Shown one piece after another: positions 1 through 6,106 of a stretch of DNA of 10,436 bases (positions are counted from its first letter, which is position 1; the number at the start of each line of letters is the position of its first letter). The translations under genes and the position numbers were made by a program. The stretch comes from Erysipelotrichaceae bacterium (GTDB taxonomy: Bacteria > Bacillota_I > Bacilli_A > Erysipelotrichales > Erysipelotrichaceae), in the NCBI GenBank assembly GCA_900754715.1, contig CAAEDX010000122.1, positions 1-10,436 of the forward strand. Reading direction: 5' to 3'. Under the pieces are notes generated by a model. That model did not search any database and was not told the DNA's origin. It saw nothing but the letters and a program-made list of their open reading frames with translations.

Positions 1-94
1 AAGAAAAAACTAATGGTGAAACAAAATTAGTGAACTGTATGCGCATCTTGTGTAAACCTCAATGCAATTAACCGAAACTCAAATTAAAATATTC

Positions 95-123
95 TTGACT
101 TTGATTGACTATTTCTTTATAAT
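95..123 (+). promoter_or_regulatory. Sigma-A promoter for yceD-rpmF
   Basis: The -35 box TTGACT (95-100) matches the consensus at five of six positions and the -10 box TATAAT (118-123) matches perfectly. The spacer is exactly 17 bases. Transcription should start near 130, leaving a leader of only about 23 bases before the preferred yceD start. A second TTGACT lies at 105-110, one helical turn downstream of the first, too close to the -10 box to act as a -35. This is the strongest promoter in the window, as expected for a ribosomal protein transcript. Confidence 0.88.
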
Positions 124-137
124 GTTTTCGTTGACAT

Positions 138-146
138 GAGGTGGTG
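138..146 (+). promoter_or_regulatory. Ribosome binding site that decides the yceD start
   Basis: GAGGTG at 138-143 matches the Shine-Dalgarno core and lies 9 bases before the GTG at 153. The upstream in-frame GTG codons at 141 and 144 overlap this site and have no ribosome binding site of their own, so 153 is preferred as the start. Confidence 0.6.
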
Positions 147-152
147 AAGCCG

Positions 153-662
153 GTGAGATATTCCAAAGCAGATTTCCTGCAGGCCATGAACAATACGATC
201 GCTCTGGATGAGGACATCAGTTTTGAGCCTGAGGCATTTGCGCGGATGCATCATATCCGGTCAGTTCCCCGCGTTCATGTGAGCGGAGAAATTCATTACG
301 ATGTTGTAAGCGAACGCGTATATGCGGATCTGTCGGTTACAGGAGTGATGATTGTACCGTGTTCAATAACTCTGGAAGACGTTGAGGTTGAGTTCCACTC
401 AGATGCATCCGAGCAGTTTTCGTTCGTGAAGTGCGATGACGCGGATGTGCATGAGACAAAAGGTGATGTCGTTGAGTTGTTGCCGGTTATCTTTCAGCTG
501 ATCCTGATGGAGGTTCCCTTGAAGGTCGTCAAGCCGGGCATCGGGGAGTACCCGCAGGGCAATGGCTGGAAAGTAATCAAAGAGGAAGATCTCAGGAAAG
601 AAAAAGAGCATGAGATCGATCCCCGTTTAGCAAAGTTGCGAGAATTCAAAGTGGAAGAGTAA
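153..662 (+). CDS. yceD: YceD family (DUF177) 23S rRNA accumulation protein
   Basis: This 169-residue cytosolic protein belongs to the YceD/DUF177 family, which is needed for normal 23S rRNA levels in characterised bacteria and is almost always encoded just before rpmF. The sequence shows the family pattern: a beta-rich core with the segment VPCSITLEDV (Cys at residue 70), where the family usually has a conserved Cys followed by a short hydrophobic stretch, and the typical C-terminal DPRLAKL motif (about 157-163). The start is taken as GTG at 153 because a good ribosome binding site precedes it; GTG at 141 would add four residues. It is transcribed from the promoter at 95-123 and is followed 15 bases later by rpmF. 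Family assignment is firm; the molecular mechanism of the family is not settled. B. subtilis calls the homologue YlbN. Confidence 0.88.
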   Translation: MRYSKADFLQAMNNTIALDEDISFEPEAFARMHHIRSVPRVHVSGEIHYDVVSERVYADLSVTGVMIVPCSITLEDVEVEFHSDASEQFSFVKCDDADVHETKGDVVELLPVIFQLILMEVPLKVVKPGIGEYPQGNGWKVIKEEDLRKEKEHEIDPRLAKLREFKVEE

Positions 663-677
663 ATAGGAGGTGCGAAC

Positions 678-848
678 ATGGCTGTACAGCAGAGACGTAA
701 TTCAAAGACGAGAAAAGCAAAACGCAGAACTCATTACAAGCTGGCTGCGCCGACACTGGTGAAGTGCCCTGCATGCGGTGAGTACAAATTGGCACATAAG
801 ATGTGCGAATGCGGTGAATACAACGGAAGAACCGTAGTTGAGAAATAA
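678..848 (+). CDS. rpmF: 50S ribosomal protein L32
   Basis: This 56-residue ORF, too short for most ORF callers, is the large-subunit ribosomal protein bL32. The N-terminus [20 protein letters not shown] is the usual basic rRNA-binding tail. A zinc-ribbon half CPAC sits at residues 30-33 and is followed by GEYKLAHK. The second metal-binding half reads C43-E-C45, one residue shorter than the CxxC seen in Cys-type L32 proteins such as that of B. subtilis; the codons TGC GAA TGC are unambiguous. The next motif, GEYNGRTV, is typical. The ribosome binding site AGGAGGTG (665-672) lies 5 bases before the ATG. It forms a two-gene unit with yceD, and its stop codon is part of the terminator stem that follows. 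Confidence 0.96.
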   Translation: MAVQQRRNSKTRKAKRRTHYKLAAPTLVKCPACGEYKLAHKMCECGEYNGRTVVEK

Positions 849-870
849 GAAGGAGACTTCTTATTTTTTT
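843..870 (+). terminator. Intrinsic terminator of yceD-rpmF
   Basis: The arms ATAAGAAG (845-852) and CTTCTTAT (857-864) pair perfectly around a GAGA loop, and two further A-T pairs extend the base. The right arm runs into a T tract (864-870). The stem is A/T-rich but continuous. The left arm contains the rpmF stop codon TAA (846-848), so the last terminating ribosome would cover the stem. It separates the ribosomal protein unit from the nusA operon. Confidence 0.75.
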
Positions 871-902
871 ATGCGTCGATGCGGGAAATTACGAACAAAC
901 GG

Positions 903-931
903 TTGCGGAAGGCGTGATTTTGTGCTAAACT
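903..931 (+). promoter_or_regulatory. Extended -10 promoter of the rimP-nusA-infB operon
   Basis: A weak -35 box TTGCGG (903-908) is followed after 17 bases by TAAACT (926-931). The -10 box is preceded by TGC, giving the TGn extended -10 element. The start point would be near 938, about 60 bases before rimP. It lies between the rpmF terminator and the leader hairpin, where the operon needs a promoter. Confidence 0.6.
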
Positions 932-937
932 AGGCGT

Positions 938-997
938 GTAAGCGAACGAGGAGTGGGTTATGCCCACTCCTTCATTATGATTAGAAGGAGAAGTGTT
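938..997 (+). promoter_or_regulatory. Structured leader of rimP with two exclusive hairpins
   Basis: An 8-bp GC-rich hairpin forms between GGAGTGGG (950-957) and CCCACTCC (963-970) with a five-base loop. The right arm and its 3' neighbour, CTCCTTC (967-973), are also exactly complementary to GAAGGAG (984-990), the rimP Shine-Dalgarno sequence, across a 10-base loop. The two pairings share bases 967-970 and cannot coexist. The first would leave the ribosome binding site open and the second would cover it. Only a short broken T run follows the first hairpin, so it looks weaker than an ordinary terminator. The pairing is directly visible; regulation is inferred. I recall similar GAGTGGG-type hairpins before rimP in other Firmicutes, but this is unchecked memory. 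Confidence 0.55.
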
Positions 998-1465
998 ATG
1001 GACCAGATTTCACAGATCAGGACGATGATTCAGCCGGTTCTGGAACAGAACGCATGTTCTCTATATGATCTGAGATGGGTGCAGGATGGAAAGATGCGGG
1101 TGCTGCAGGTCTCCATCATGCACGCGGACGGATCGATGGATATCGATACATGCGCGCTCGTTTCAGAGGGCATATCCGCACTGTTGGATGAAAGCGACTT
1201 CATTTCCCACGAGTATTTCCTGGAGGTCTGCTCTCCGGGGGCAGAGCGAGAACTGCGCACGCCGCAGGAGATCGCTGCTGCTGTGGGTGAATATGTGTTT
1301 GTCAAACTGAAGGATCCCAAGGCTGGCATGGACAGTGTCAAGGGAACCATGACCGCCTATGAGGAAGATGGGATCGTGATCGAGTACATGGCCAAGGCCG
1401 TAAGGAGGAAGATCAAGATCGATCCGGAAAATATCGCATTGATCCGTTTGTCAGTGAAGATTTAG
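998..1465 (+). CDS. rimP: Ribosome maturation factor RimP
   Basis: RimP binds the free 30S subunit and helps late maturation, particularly of the S12 region. The 155-residue product matches the usual family length (about 150-160). The N-terminal alpha/beta domain carries the hallmark LEVCSPGAEREL (about residues 76-87), matching the family's LEVSSPG-x-x-RPL motif. The C-terminal part (about 95-155) is the Sm-like beta-barrel. The start is ATG at 998, preceded by AAGGAG (985-990) at a 7-base spacing. An in-frame GTG at 953 would add 15 residues encoded by the leader hairpin and is rejected. It is the first gene of the operon, with nusA 14 bases downstream. Translation may depend on which leader hairpin forms. 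B. subtilis names the homologue YlxS. Confidence 0.95.
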   Translation: MDQISQIRTMIQPVLEQNACSLYDLRWVQDGKMRVLQVSIMHADGSMDIDTCALVSEGISALLDESDFISHEYFLEVCSPGAERELRTPQEIAAAVGEYVFVKLKDPKAGMDSVKGTMTAYEEDGIVIEYMAKAVRRKIKIDPENIALIRLSVKI

Positions 1466-1479
1466 AGAGGAACAGGAAG

Positions 1480-3144
1480 ATGAAACTGAAAATGTTTATG
1501 GATGCCATGCAGGCGATCGAGAACGACCGCAAGCTGACCAAGGAGATCGTGGTGAGCGCGCTGGAAGAGGCATTGATCAAAGCTTACCGCAAGCATATCG
1601 AGATCCCGGACGCGCTGGTGCGCGTGGATATCAGCGAGAAGACCGGAGCGATCCGGGTATTCCAGGAGCGTCAGGTCGTGGAAAACGTGGAAGATGATGA
1701 GATGGAGATCTCGCTGGAAGATGCGCAGCGCATCAACAAGGACTATCAGCTTGGCGATCTGGTGGACGAAGAAGTCAACATTCAGGAATTCGGCCGTGCC
1801 GCGGTCGTGCTCGCCAAGAACGTCATGAAGCAGAAGATCCGCGAAGCAGAAAAGCAGATCGTCTATGAGGAATACTGCGACAAGGTCGAAGAGATGATCA
1901 CTGGCACCATTGAGACCGTGGAAGAAAAGTTCTGCATCGTGAATATCGGCAAGACGCTGGCCATGATGCCGAAGAACCAGCAGATGCCCAATGAGAAATA
2001 TCGTGAGGGCGAGCGCATTCGTGTCGTCATCATTGAGGTCAACAAAGAGACCAAGGGCGCGCAGGTGCTCGTGTCCCGTGCCGACGCGACCCTGGTCAAG
2101 CGGCTGTTTGAAAAAGAAGTGCCGGAGATCTATCAGGGCATCATCGAGATCAAGGCGATCGCTCGTGAAGCAGGAGAGCGCACGAAGATGGCGGTGTATT
2201 CTCACAATGAGAACATCGATCCGATCGGCGCCTGCATCGGTCCGCGCGGTCAGCGCGTGCAAGTGGTCATCGATGAGCTGCATGGCGAAAAGATCGATAT
2301 CTTCGAATGGAGCGAAGATGTCAGCGAACTGATCAAGAACGCGCTGTCTCCGGCTGAAGTGCTCGGTGTCATTCCCAGCGAGGAGAAGAAAGGCGGCCTG
2401 CTGGTCATCGTTCCGGATCATCAGCTTTCGCTGGCCATCGGCAAGCGAGGCAAGAATGCCCGTCTGGCCGTCAAGCTGACCGGCCGCAAGATCGACATCA
2501 AAGCTGAAAGCGAGGTCAATGAAGCAGGCATCGACTGGCGCGGCATCGCGGCTGCCCAGCATGAGGAATTCCTGCGCCGTCAGGAAGAGGAACGCGCCCG
2601 CCGTCAGCAGGAGCTGTTTGCCTCCAGCAATGAGGACAATGAGATCGCCAGCGTCGAGGATGCGGATTTTGATTACAACGATGAGCCGGCTGAAGAAGAG
2701 AACATGCCGCAGAGCGAGGAGCAGGCGCAGCCTGAAGCGGCGGCAGCACCGGTGGAAGCTGCGCCAGAAAAGCCGCAGCCGAAAGAGGAACGTGCTTCGG
2801 ATGACTTCGAGGAAGCGGCTCGCATCGCCAAGGCCAAGCAGAAAGAAAAGGGCATCGACTTGCGCGAGAAGCAGGAGTATACCTCTAAGTTTGAGGCGCT
2901 CGCGGATGCCAGCGCTTCGCATACGGCGGACAATCGTCCCAGCCGCCCCAGCCGCAAGAAGAATGAGCGTGATGAGGAGAAGCGCCGTCCGACTTTCGAT
3001 CCTTCCAACCTGGAGTATGAGTTCAAGCCGATCTACACCGAGGAGGAACTGGCGGAGATTGAGCGTCAGGAAGAAGAGGAGCGCGAAAACGACTGGATCA
3101 ACAACGATATCGACTTCGATGAATATGACAAGTATTATGATTGA
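1480..3144 (+). CDS. nusA: Transcription termination/antitermination factor NusA, long form
   Basis: NusA binds RNA polymerase and nascent RNA and modulates pausing, termination and antitermination. The 554-residue product has the N-terminal polymerase-binding domain (about 1-125), an S1 domain (about 135-200), KH1 with the loop IGPRG (254-258) and KH2 with IGKRGKN (320-326). The conserved core ends near residue 348, similar to B. subtilis NusA (371 residues). About 200 extra residues follow. They are rich in Glu, Ala, Gln and Arg, likely part coiled coil (about 355-385) and part disordered. They end in the acidic aromatic tail NDIDFDEYDKYYD. Mycoplasma pneumoniae NusA (540 residues) also has a long C-terminal extension. 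No sense codon is TTA, CTA or TCA, so codon use is strongly biased. It lies between rimP and ylxR. Confidence 0.97.
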   Translation: MKLKMFMDAMQAIENDRKLTKEIVVSALEEALIKAYRKHIEIPDALVRVDISEKTGAIRVFQERQVVENVEDDEMEISLEDAQRINKDYQLGDLVDEEVNIQEFGRAAVVLAKNVMKQKIREAEKQIVYEEYCDKVEEMITGTIETVEEKFCIVNIGKTLAMMPKNQQMPNEKYREGERIRVVIIEVNKETKGAQVLVSRADATLVKRLFEKEVPEIYQGIIEIKAIAREAGERTKMAVYSHNENIDPIGACIGPRGQRVQVVIDELHGEKIDIFEWSEDVSELIKNALSPAEVLGVIPSEEKKGGLLVIVPDHQLSLAIGKRGKNARLAVKLTGRKIDIKAESEVNEAGIDWRGIAAAQHEEFLRRQEEERARRQQELFASSNEDNEIASVEDADFDYNDEPAEEENMPQSEEQAQPEAAAAPVEAAPEKPQPKEERASDDFEEAARIAKAKQKEKGIDLREKQEYTSKFEALADASASHTADNRPSRPSRKKNERDEEKRRPTFDPSNLEYEFKPIYTEEELAEIERQEEEERENDWINNDIDFDEYDKYYD

Positions 3145-3157
3145 CTGAGGTGATGGC

Positions 3158-3424
3158 ATGCGTAAGATACCGATGCGCAAATGTGTGGCCACGCAGGAGC
3201 AGCTGCCGAAGAAAGAGCTGATCCGCATCGTGCGCACACCGCAGATGGAAGTCAAGATCGACGAAACCGGGAGGATGAACGGGCGCGGCGCTTATCTCAA
3301 GCGCAGCGTGGAGGCCGTCGATCTCGCGCAGAAGCGCAAGAGCCTTGCCCGTTCGCTCGAATGTGAGATCCCTGCGGAGATCTACGATCAGCTCCGGGAG
3401 ATGTTCGGAGGCAAAGATGGATAG
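3158..3424 (+). CDS. rnpM: YlxR/RnpM family RNA-binding protein (DUF448)
   Basis: This 88-residue basic protein belongs to the YlxR (DUF448) family, a small RNA-binding fold. The B. subtilis member has been renamed RnpM because it binds RNase P RNA and modulates RNase P activity in vitro. Family marks are RKIPMRKCVATQE (about 2-14) followed by a KKELIRIVR strand, and the signature NGRGAYLKRS (about 41-50). The start ATG at 3158 follows a GAGGTGAT ribosome binding site (3147-3154) that begins just after the nusA stop. The gene occupies its conserved place between nusA and ylxQ, and its last eight bases overlap ylxQ, suggesting translational coupling. Family call is firm; whether it acts on RNase P here is inferred. 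Confidence 0.93.
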   Translation: MRKIPMRKCVATQEQLPKKELIRIVRTPQMEVKIDETGRMNGRGAYLKRSVEAVDLAQKRKSLARSLECEIPAEIYDQLREMFGGKDG

Positions 3425-3713
3425 GTGGCAGAGCACGCTGGGGCTCGCCATGCGCGCCCGCAAGGTCGTGATGGGGGACGCGCTGCTCAAGTGCATTCAG
3501 AAAGGGCAGGCGTGTCTTGTCATCCTCGCAGATGACTGCGGGGAAAACCAGCGAAAAAAAATAACCGACAAATGCGCTTTCTATCATGTCCCGCTGATGC
3601 GGGTGGAAAGCGGCGCCATGATCGATGCGGCAGTAGGAAAATCTAATCGCAAGGCTGCCGCGATCATCGATCAGGGATTTGCGAAAACGATTCAATCGTA
3701 CATGAAAGGCTAG
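3417..3713 (+). CDS. ylxQ: YlxQ, L7Ae/L30e/S12e/Gadd45 family RNA-binding protein
   Basis: This 98-residue product is the L7Ae-fold protein regularly found between ylxR and infB in Firmicutes. Family members bind kink-turn RNA. It has the expected opening LGLAMRARKVVMG (about 7-19), the strand ACLVILADDCGEN (about 32-44), and the C-terminal AAIIDQGFA helix region. The start is ATG at 3417, preceded by GGAGG (3407-3411). It overlaps the end of ylxR by eight bases; upstream in-frame starts within ylxR are not used because they would add non-homologous sequence. It ends nine bases before the infB start. The target RNA of this family in bacteria is uncertain, and I saw no convincing kink-turn in the leader. 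Confidence 0.9.
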   Translation: MDRWQSTLGLAMRARKVVMGDALLKCIQKGQACLVILADDCGENQRKKITDKCAFYHVPLMRVESGAMIDAAVGKSNRKAAAIIDQGFAKTIQSYMKG

Positions 3714-3722
3714 GTGATAGGT

Positions 3723-5567
3723 ATGGCCAAACCACAGAGAAGAGGGCCGAGGAAACCTGGAAAAGGTGGAAAACAGAAAAACTTCACACCGCGCAAGGAG
3801 CGTGTTGAAGTCAAGGAGATCACGTATCACGGACCGATGAGCGTCGGTGAGCTTGCGGAGAAGCTGAACCGCAACGCAAGCGAGATCATCAAGCTGCTGT
3901 TCATGATGGGCACGATGGTGACCATCAACTCCACACTGGATGAGGAAAACATCGAGCTGGTCTGCATGGAGTTCAATGTGGAATGTCACAAGGAAATCAT
4001 CATCGAGGAAGAGGATCTGGAGGAGCAGATCAATGCGATGGAGGAAGATCCTTCCAAGCTGAAGCCGCGTCCGCCGGTGATCACGATCATGGGTCATGTC
4101 GACCATGGCAAGACGACGCTGCTGGATACGATCCGCAAGACCCATGTCACAGAAGGTGAGTTTGGCGGGATCACCCAGCATATCGGTGCTTATCAGGTCA
4201 GTGTCAAGGGAAGAAAGGTCACTTTCCTGGATACGCCAGGCCATGAGGCGTTCACGGCCATGCGTGCGCGCGGCGCGCAGGTGACAGACATCGTCGTCAT
4301 CGTCGTCGCTGCCGATGACGGCGTGATGCCGCAGACCAAGGAAGCCATCGACCATGCCAAGGCTGCCGGCGTACCGATCGTCGTGGCTGTGAACAAGATG
4401 GATAAGCCGGGCATCAATCCGGATCGGATCAAGAGCGAGATGGCCGATAATGGCGTCATGCCTGAGGAATGGGGCGGGGATACGATCTTCGTGCCGATCT
4501 CCGCGAAATTCGGCGATGGCGTGGATGACTTGCTGGAAGCGCTGCTGCTGGTGGCCGACATGGCCGAGCTGAAGGCCAATCCGGACCATCTGGCGACCGG
4601 TACGGTCATTGAGGCCAAGCTGGATAAGGGCCGCGGTCCCGTATCCACGCTGCTGATCCAGACCGGAACGCTGCATACCGGTGATGCGCTGGTCGTCGGT
4701 ACTGCCTATGGCCGTGTGCGCAAGATGGTGGATGACCGCGGCCGCGAGATCAAGAAGGCGCTGCCTTCGATGCCGGTGGAGATCATCGGCCTCAACGATG
4801 TGCCGATCGCCGGTGATGTGTTCAAGGCATTTGAAGATGACAAGAAAGCTCGTCATGTTGCCGAAGCACGGCTGCAGAAGCGCGTGGAGAAGGAACGTAA
4901 TTCATCCAGCGCGATGTCGCTGGATGATCTGGCCCGCCAGATCGAACAAGGCGATATGCAGGATATCAACATCATCATCAAGGCGGATGTGCAGGGCAGC
5001 GCAGAAGCCGTGAAGGCAAGCATGGAGCGCCTGGATGTGCAGGGCGTGCGCGTCAATGTCATCCGTTCTACGGCCGGACAGATCACGGAATCAGATATCA
5101 TGCTGGCCAGCGCGTCCAATGCCATCATCTATGGCTTTAATGTGCGTCCGAATGCGATGGTGCGCAAGAAAGCAGAAGAGGAAGGTGTCGAGATCCGTCT
5201 GCACAACATCATCTATAAAGCGCTGGAAGAGATGGAGCTTGCCATGAAGGGCATGCTGGCACCGGTCTATGAGGAAGTCGTCATCGGACAGGCCGAAGTT
5301 CGCCAGACCTATAAGGTCAGCAAGGTCGGCACCATTGCCGGCTGCATGGTGACCGACGGTGTCGTCAAGCGCGACAGCAAGGCGCGTCTGATCCGTGAGG
5401 GCGTTGTCATCTATGAAGGCAAGCTGGGCAGTCTGCGCCGTTTTGAAAATGATGTCAAGGAAGTGCAAAGCGGCTTTGAGTGCGGCATGACGATCGCAAA
5501 CTTCAATGACATCAAGGTCGGCGATCTCATCGAGCTGTTCGAAGACCAGCAGGTGGAAGTCGAATAA
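3723..5567 (+). CDS. infB: Translation initiation factor IF-2
   Basis: IF2 is the GTPase that places initiator tRNA on the 30S subunit and promotes subunit joining. The 614-residue protein opens with a short basic tail, then an IF2_N module (about 36-90). The G domain shows G1 GHVDHGKT (124-131), the switch region GGITQHIG (148-155), G3 DTPGHE (170-175), G4 NKMD (224-227) and G5 SAKFG (260-264). Domains II to IV follow, ending in the C2 fMet-tRNA-binding barrel with [14 protein letters not shown]. It is shorter than B. subtilis IF2 (716 residues) because the variable N-terminal linker is reduced; all catalytic parts are intact. The start is ATG at 3723, with AGGTGA (3712-3717) upstream; GTG at 3714 would add three residues but lacks a clear ribosome binding site. 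rbfA starts one base after its stop. Confidence 0.98.
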   Translation: MAKPQRRGPRKPGKGGKQKNFTPRKERVEVKEITYHGPMSVGELAEKLNRNASEIIKLLFMMGTMVTINSTLDEENIELVCMEFNVECHKEIIIEEEDLEEQINAMEEDPSKLKPRPPVITIMGHVDHGKTTLLDTIRKTHVTEGEFGGITQHIGAYQVSVKGRKVTFLDTPGHEAFTAMRARGAQVTDIVVIVVAADDGVMPQTKEAIDHAKAAGVPIVVAVNKMDKPGINPDRIKSEMADNGVMPEEWGGDTIFVPISAKFGDGVDDLLEALLLVADMAELKANPDHLATGTVIEAKLDKGRGPVSTLLIQTGTLHTGDALVVGTAYGRVRKMVDDRGREIKKALPSMPVEIIGLNDVPIAGDVFKAFEDDKKARHVAEARLQKRVEKERNSSSAMSLDDLARQIEQGDMQDINIIIKADVQGSAEAVKASMERLDVQGVRVNVIRSTAGQITESDIMLASASNAIIYGFNVRPNAMVRKKAEEEGVEIRLHNIIYKALEEMELAMKGMLAPVYEEVVIGQAEVRQTYKVSKVGTIAGCMVTDGVVKRDSKARLIREGVVIYEGKLGSLRRFENDVKEVQSGFECGMTIANFNDIKVGDLIELFEDQQVEVE

Positions 5568-5568
5568 C

Positions 5569-5907
5569 ATGAAGGGAAAAAGTGACAAGATCGCCGCGAT
5601 CATCCAGCGGGAGATCTCTTCTATCATCCAGATGGAGCTCAAGGATCCCAAGATCGGCTTCATCACCATCACGGATGTCACGGTGACCAACGATCTGTCC
5701 ATCGCGAAGATCTATGTGACGTTTCTCGGCAAGCAGGCACGCATCGACGCGGGCATGAAGGCGCTGGAGCGCAGCAAAGGCTTCATCCGCTCGCAGCTGG
5801 CGGGAAGACTGACGATCCGCAAGGTGCCGGAACTGATCTTCCTGTATGATGAGTCGCTGGAAAAAGGCAATCAGATCGAAAAGATCATCAAAGAGATCAA
5901 TCAATGA
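5569..5907 (+). CDS. rbfA: 30S ribosome-binding factor RbfA
   Basis: RbfA is a KH-fold cold-shock factor that binds pre-30S particles and helps process the 5' end of 16S rRNA. The 112-residue product fits the family (about 110-130). Visible marks are REISSIIQMELKDPKIGFIT (about 14-33), the strand VTVTNDLSIAKIYVT, the helix SKGFIRSQLAGRLTIRKVPE and the terminal ELIFLYDESLEKG. The start is ATG at 5569, one base after the infB stop; an in-frame start at 5506 lies inside infB and is rejected. The nearest purine-rich site is AGGTGG (5551-5556), 12 bases away, so translation probably depends on coupling to infB. It is the last gene of the operon and a strong terminator follows. Confidence 0.96.
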   Translation: MKGKSDKIAAIIQREISSIIQMELKDPKIGFITITDVTVTNDLSIAKIYVTFLGKQARIDAGMKALERSKGFIRSQLAGRLTIRKVPELIFLYDESLEKGNQIEKIIKEINQ

Positions 5908-5911
5908 CGGC

Positions 5912-5957
5912 AAAGGAGAACGCAAGACGAAGCATGTCTTACGTTCTCCTTTTTTTT
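5912..5957 (+). terminator. Intrinsic terminator of the rimP-rbfA operon
   Basis: The outer arms AAAGGAGAACG (5912-5922) and CGTTCTCCTTT (5942-5952) pair over 11 bases. After one C-A mismatch, an inner stem AAGAC (5924-5928) with GTCTT (5936-5940) closes a seven-base loop. A run of eight T follows (5950-5957). It begins four bases after the rbfA stop and isolates the operon from the downstream glycosidase gene. Confidence 0.92.
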
Positions 5958-6010
5958 GCTGTTTCAGCATCAGTACAATTTTCGTCATGAAAAATTCCGG
6001 GTTTTTTAAA

Positions 6011-6039
6011 TTGTTTTATCCTGCTCGTTCCTCTAGTAT
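6011..6039 (+). promoter_or_regulatory. Possible promoter of the GH84 gene
   Basis: TTGTTT (6011-6016) and TAGTAT (6034-6039) are separated by 17 bases in an AT-rich gap of about 150 bases. Each box matches the consensus only partly (three and four of six). Start would fall near 6046, giving a leader of about 60 bases. A terminator upstream means a promoter is needed in this gap. Bases 5958-6106 contain no gene I can support. Confidence 0.42.
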
Positions 6040-6051
6040 GAAAGATGGAAA

Positions 6052-6068
6052 TGAAACATATCGTTTCA
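6052..6068. promoter_or_regulatory. Palindrome, possible operator, before the GH84 gene
   Basis: TGAAAC (6052-6057) and GTTTCA (6063-6068) form a perfect inverted repeat around a five-base spacer. It sits just downstream of the predicted start point of the candidate promoter, where a repressor would block initiation. It does not fit the usual catabolite-response element, which is 14 bases with a central CG. A weak six-pair RNA hairpin is the alternative. Confidence 0.35.
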
Positions 6069-6090
6069 GTTCAAGCATTTTTTTATGAAA

Positions 6091-6098
6091 AAGGAGGG
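6091..6098 (+). promoter_or_regulatory. Ribosome binding site of the GH84 gene
   Basis: AAGGAGGG is a near-perfect Shine-Dalgarno sequence 8 bases before the ATG at 6107. An ATG at 6102 is only 3 bases away and opens a two-codon frame that stops at once, so it decides for the start at 6107. Confidence 0.8.
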
Positions 6099-6106
6099 AA
6101 AATGAA

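Noticed and set aside
1-94. Possible start of a divergent minus-strand gene (ATG at 46-44) or the tail of an upstream plus-strand gene
   Set aside because: The minus frame is open for only 15 codons to the edge with a weak ribosome binding site. Two plus frames end at 30 and 71 with short unrecognisable tails. None can be chosen.
131-159. TTGACA at 131-136 as a second promoter
   Set aside because: The best -10 at 16-18 bases (TGAGAT) matches only three of six positions and lies inside yceD.
871-933. Twenty-codon ORF between rpmF and rimP starting at ATG 871
   Set aside because: The only purine-rich site is 15 bases away inside the terminator stem, and the frame overlaps the rimP promoter. 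Nothing supports translation.
953-997. N-terminal extension of rimP from GTG 953
   Set aside because: The added residues would be encoded by the leader hairpin, have no homology to RimP, and the ATG at 998 has a clear ribosome binding site.
1462-3255. 597-codon open frame on the minus strand across nusA
   Set aside because: It is in exact codon register with nusA and exists only because nusA lacks TTA, CTA and TCA codons. The product is Leu/Asp/His-rich without any recognisable domain and nusA is certain.
3297-4856. 519-codon open frame on the minus strand across ylxQ and infB
   Set aside because: It mirrors infB codon for codon and has no domain signature or ribosome binding site I can see. 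It is a shadow of biased codon use.
5846-6088. 80-codon plus-strand frame across the end of rbfA and the terminator
   Set aside because: It starts inside rbfA in another frame, is translated through the terminator hairpin and T tract, and gives a low-complexity product.
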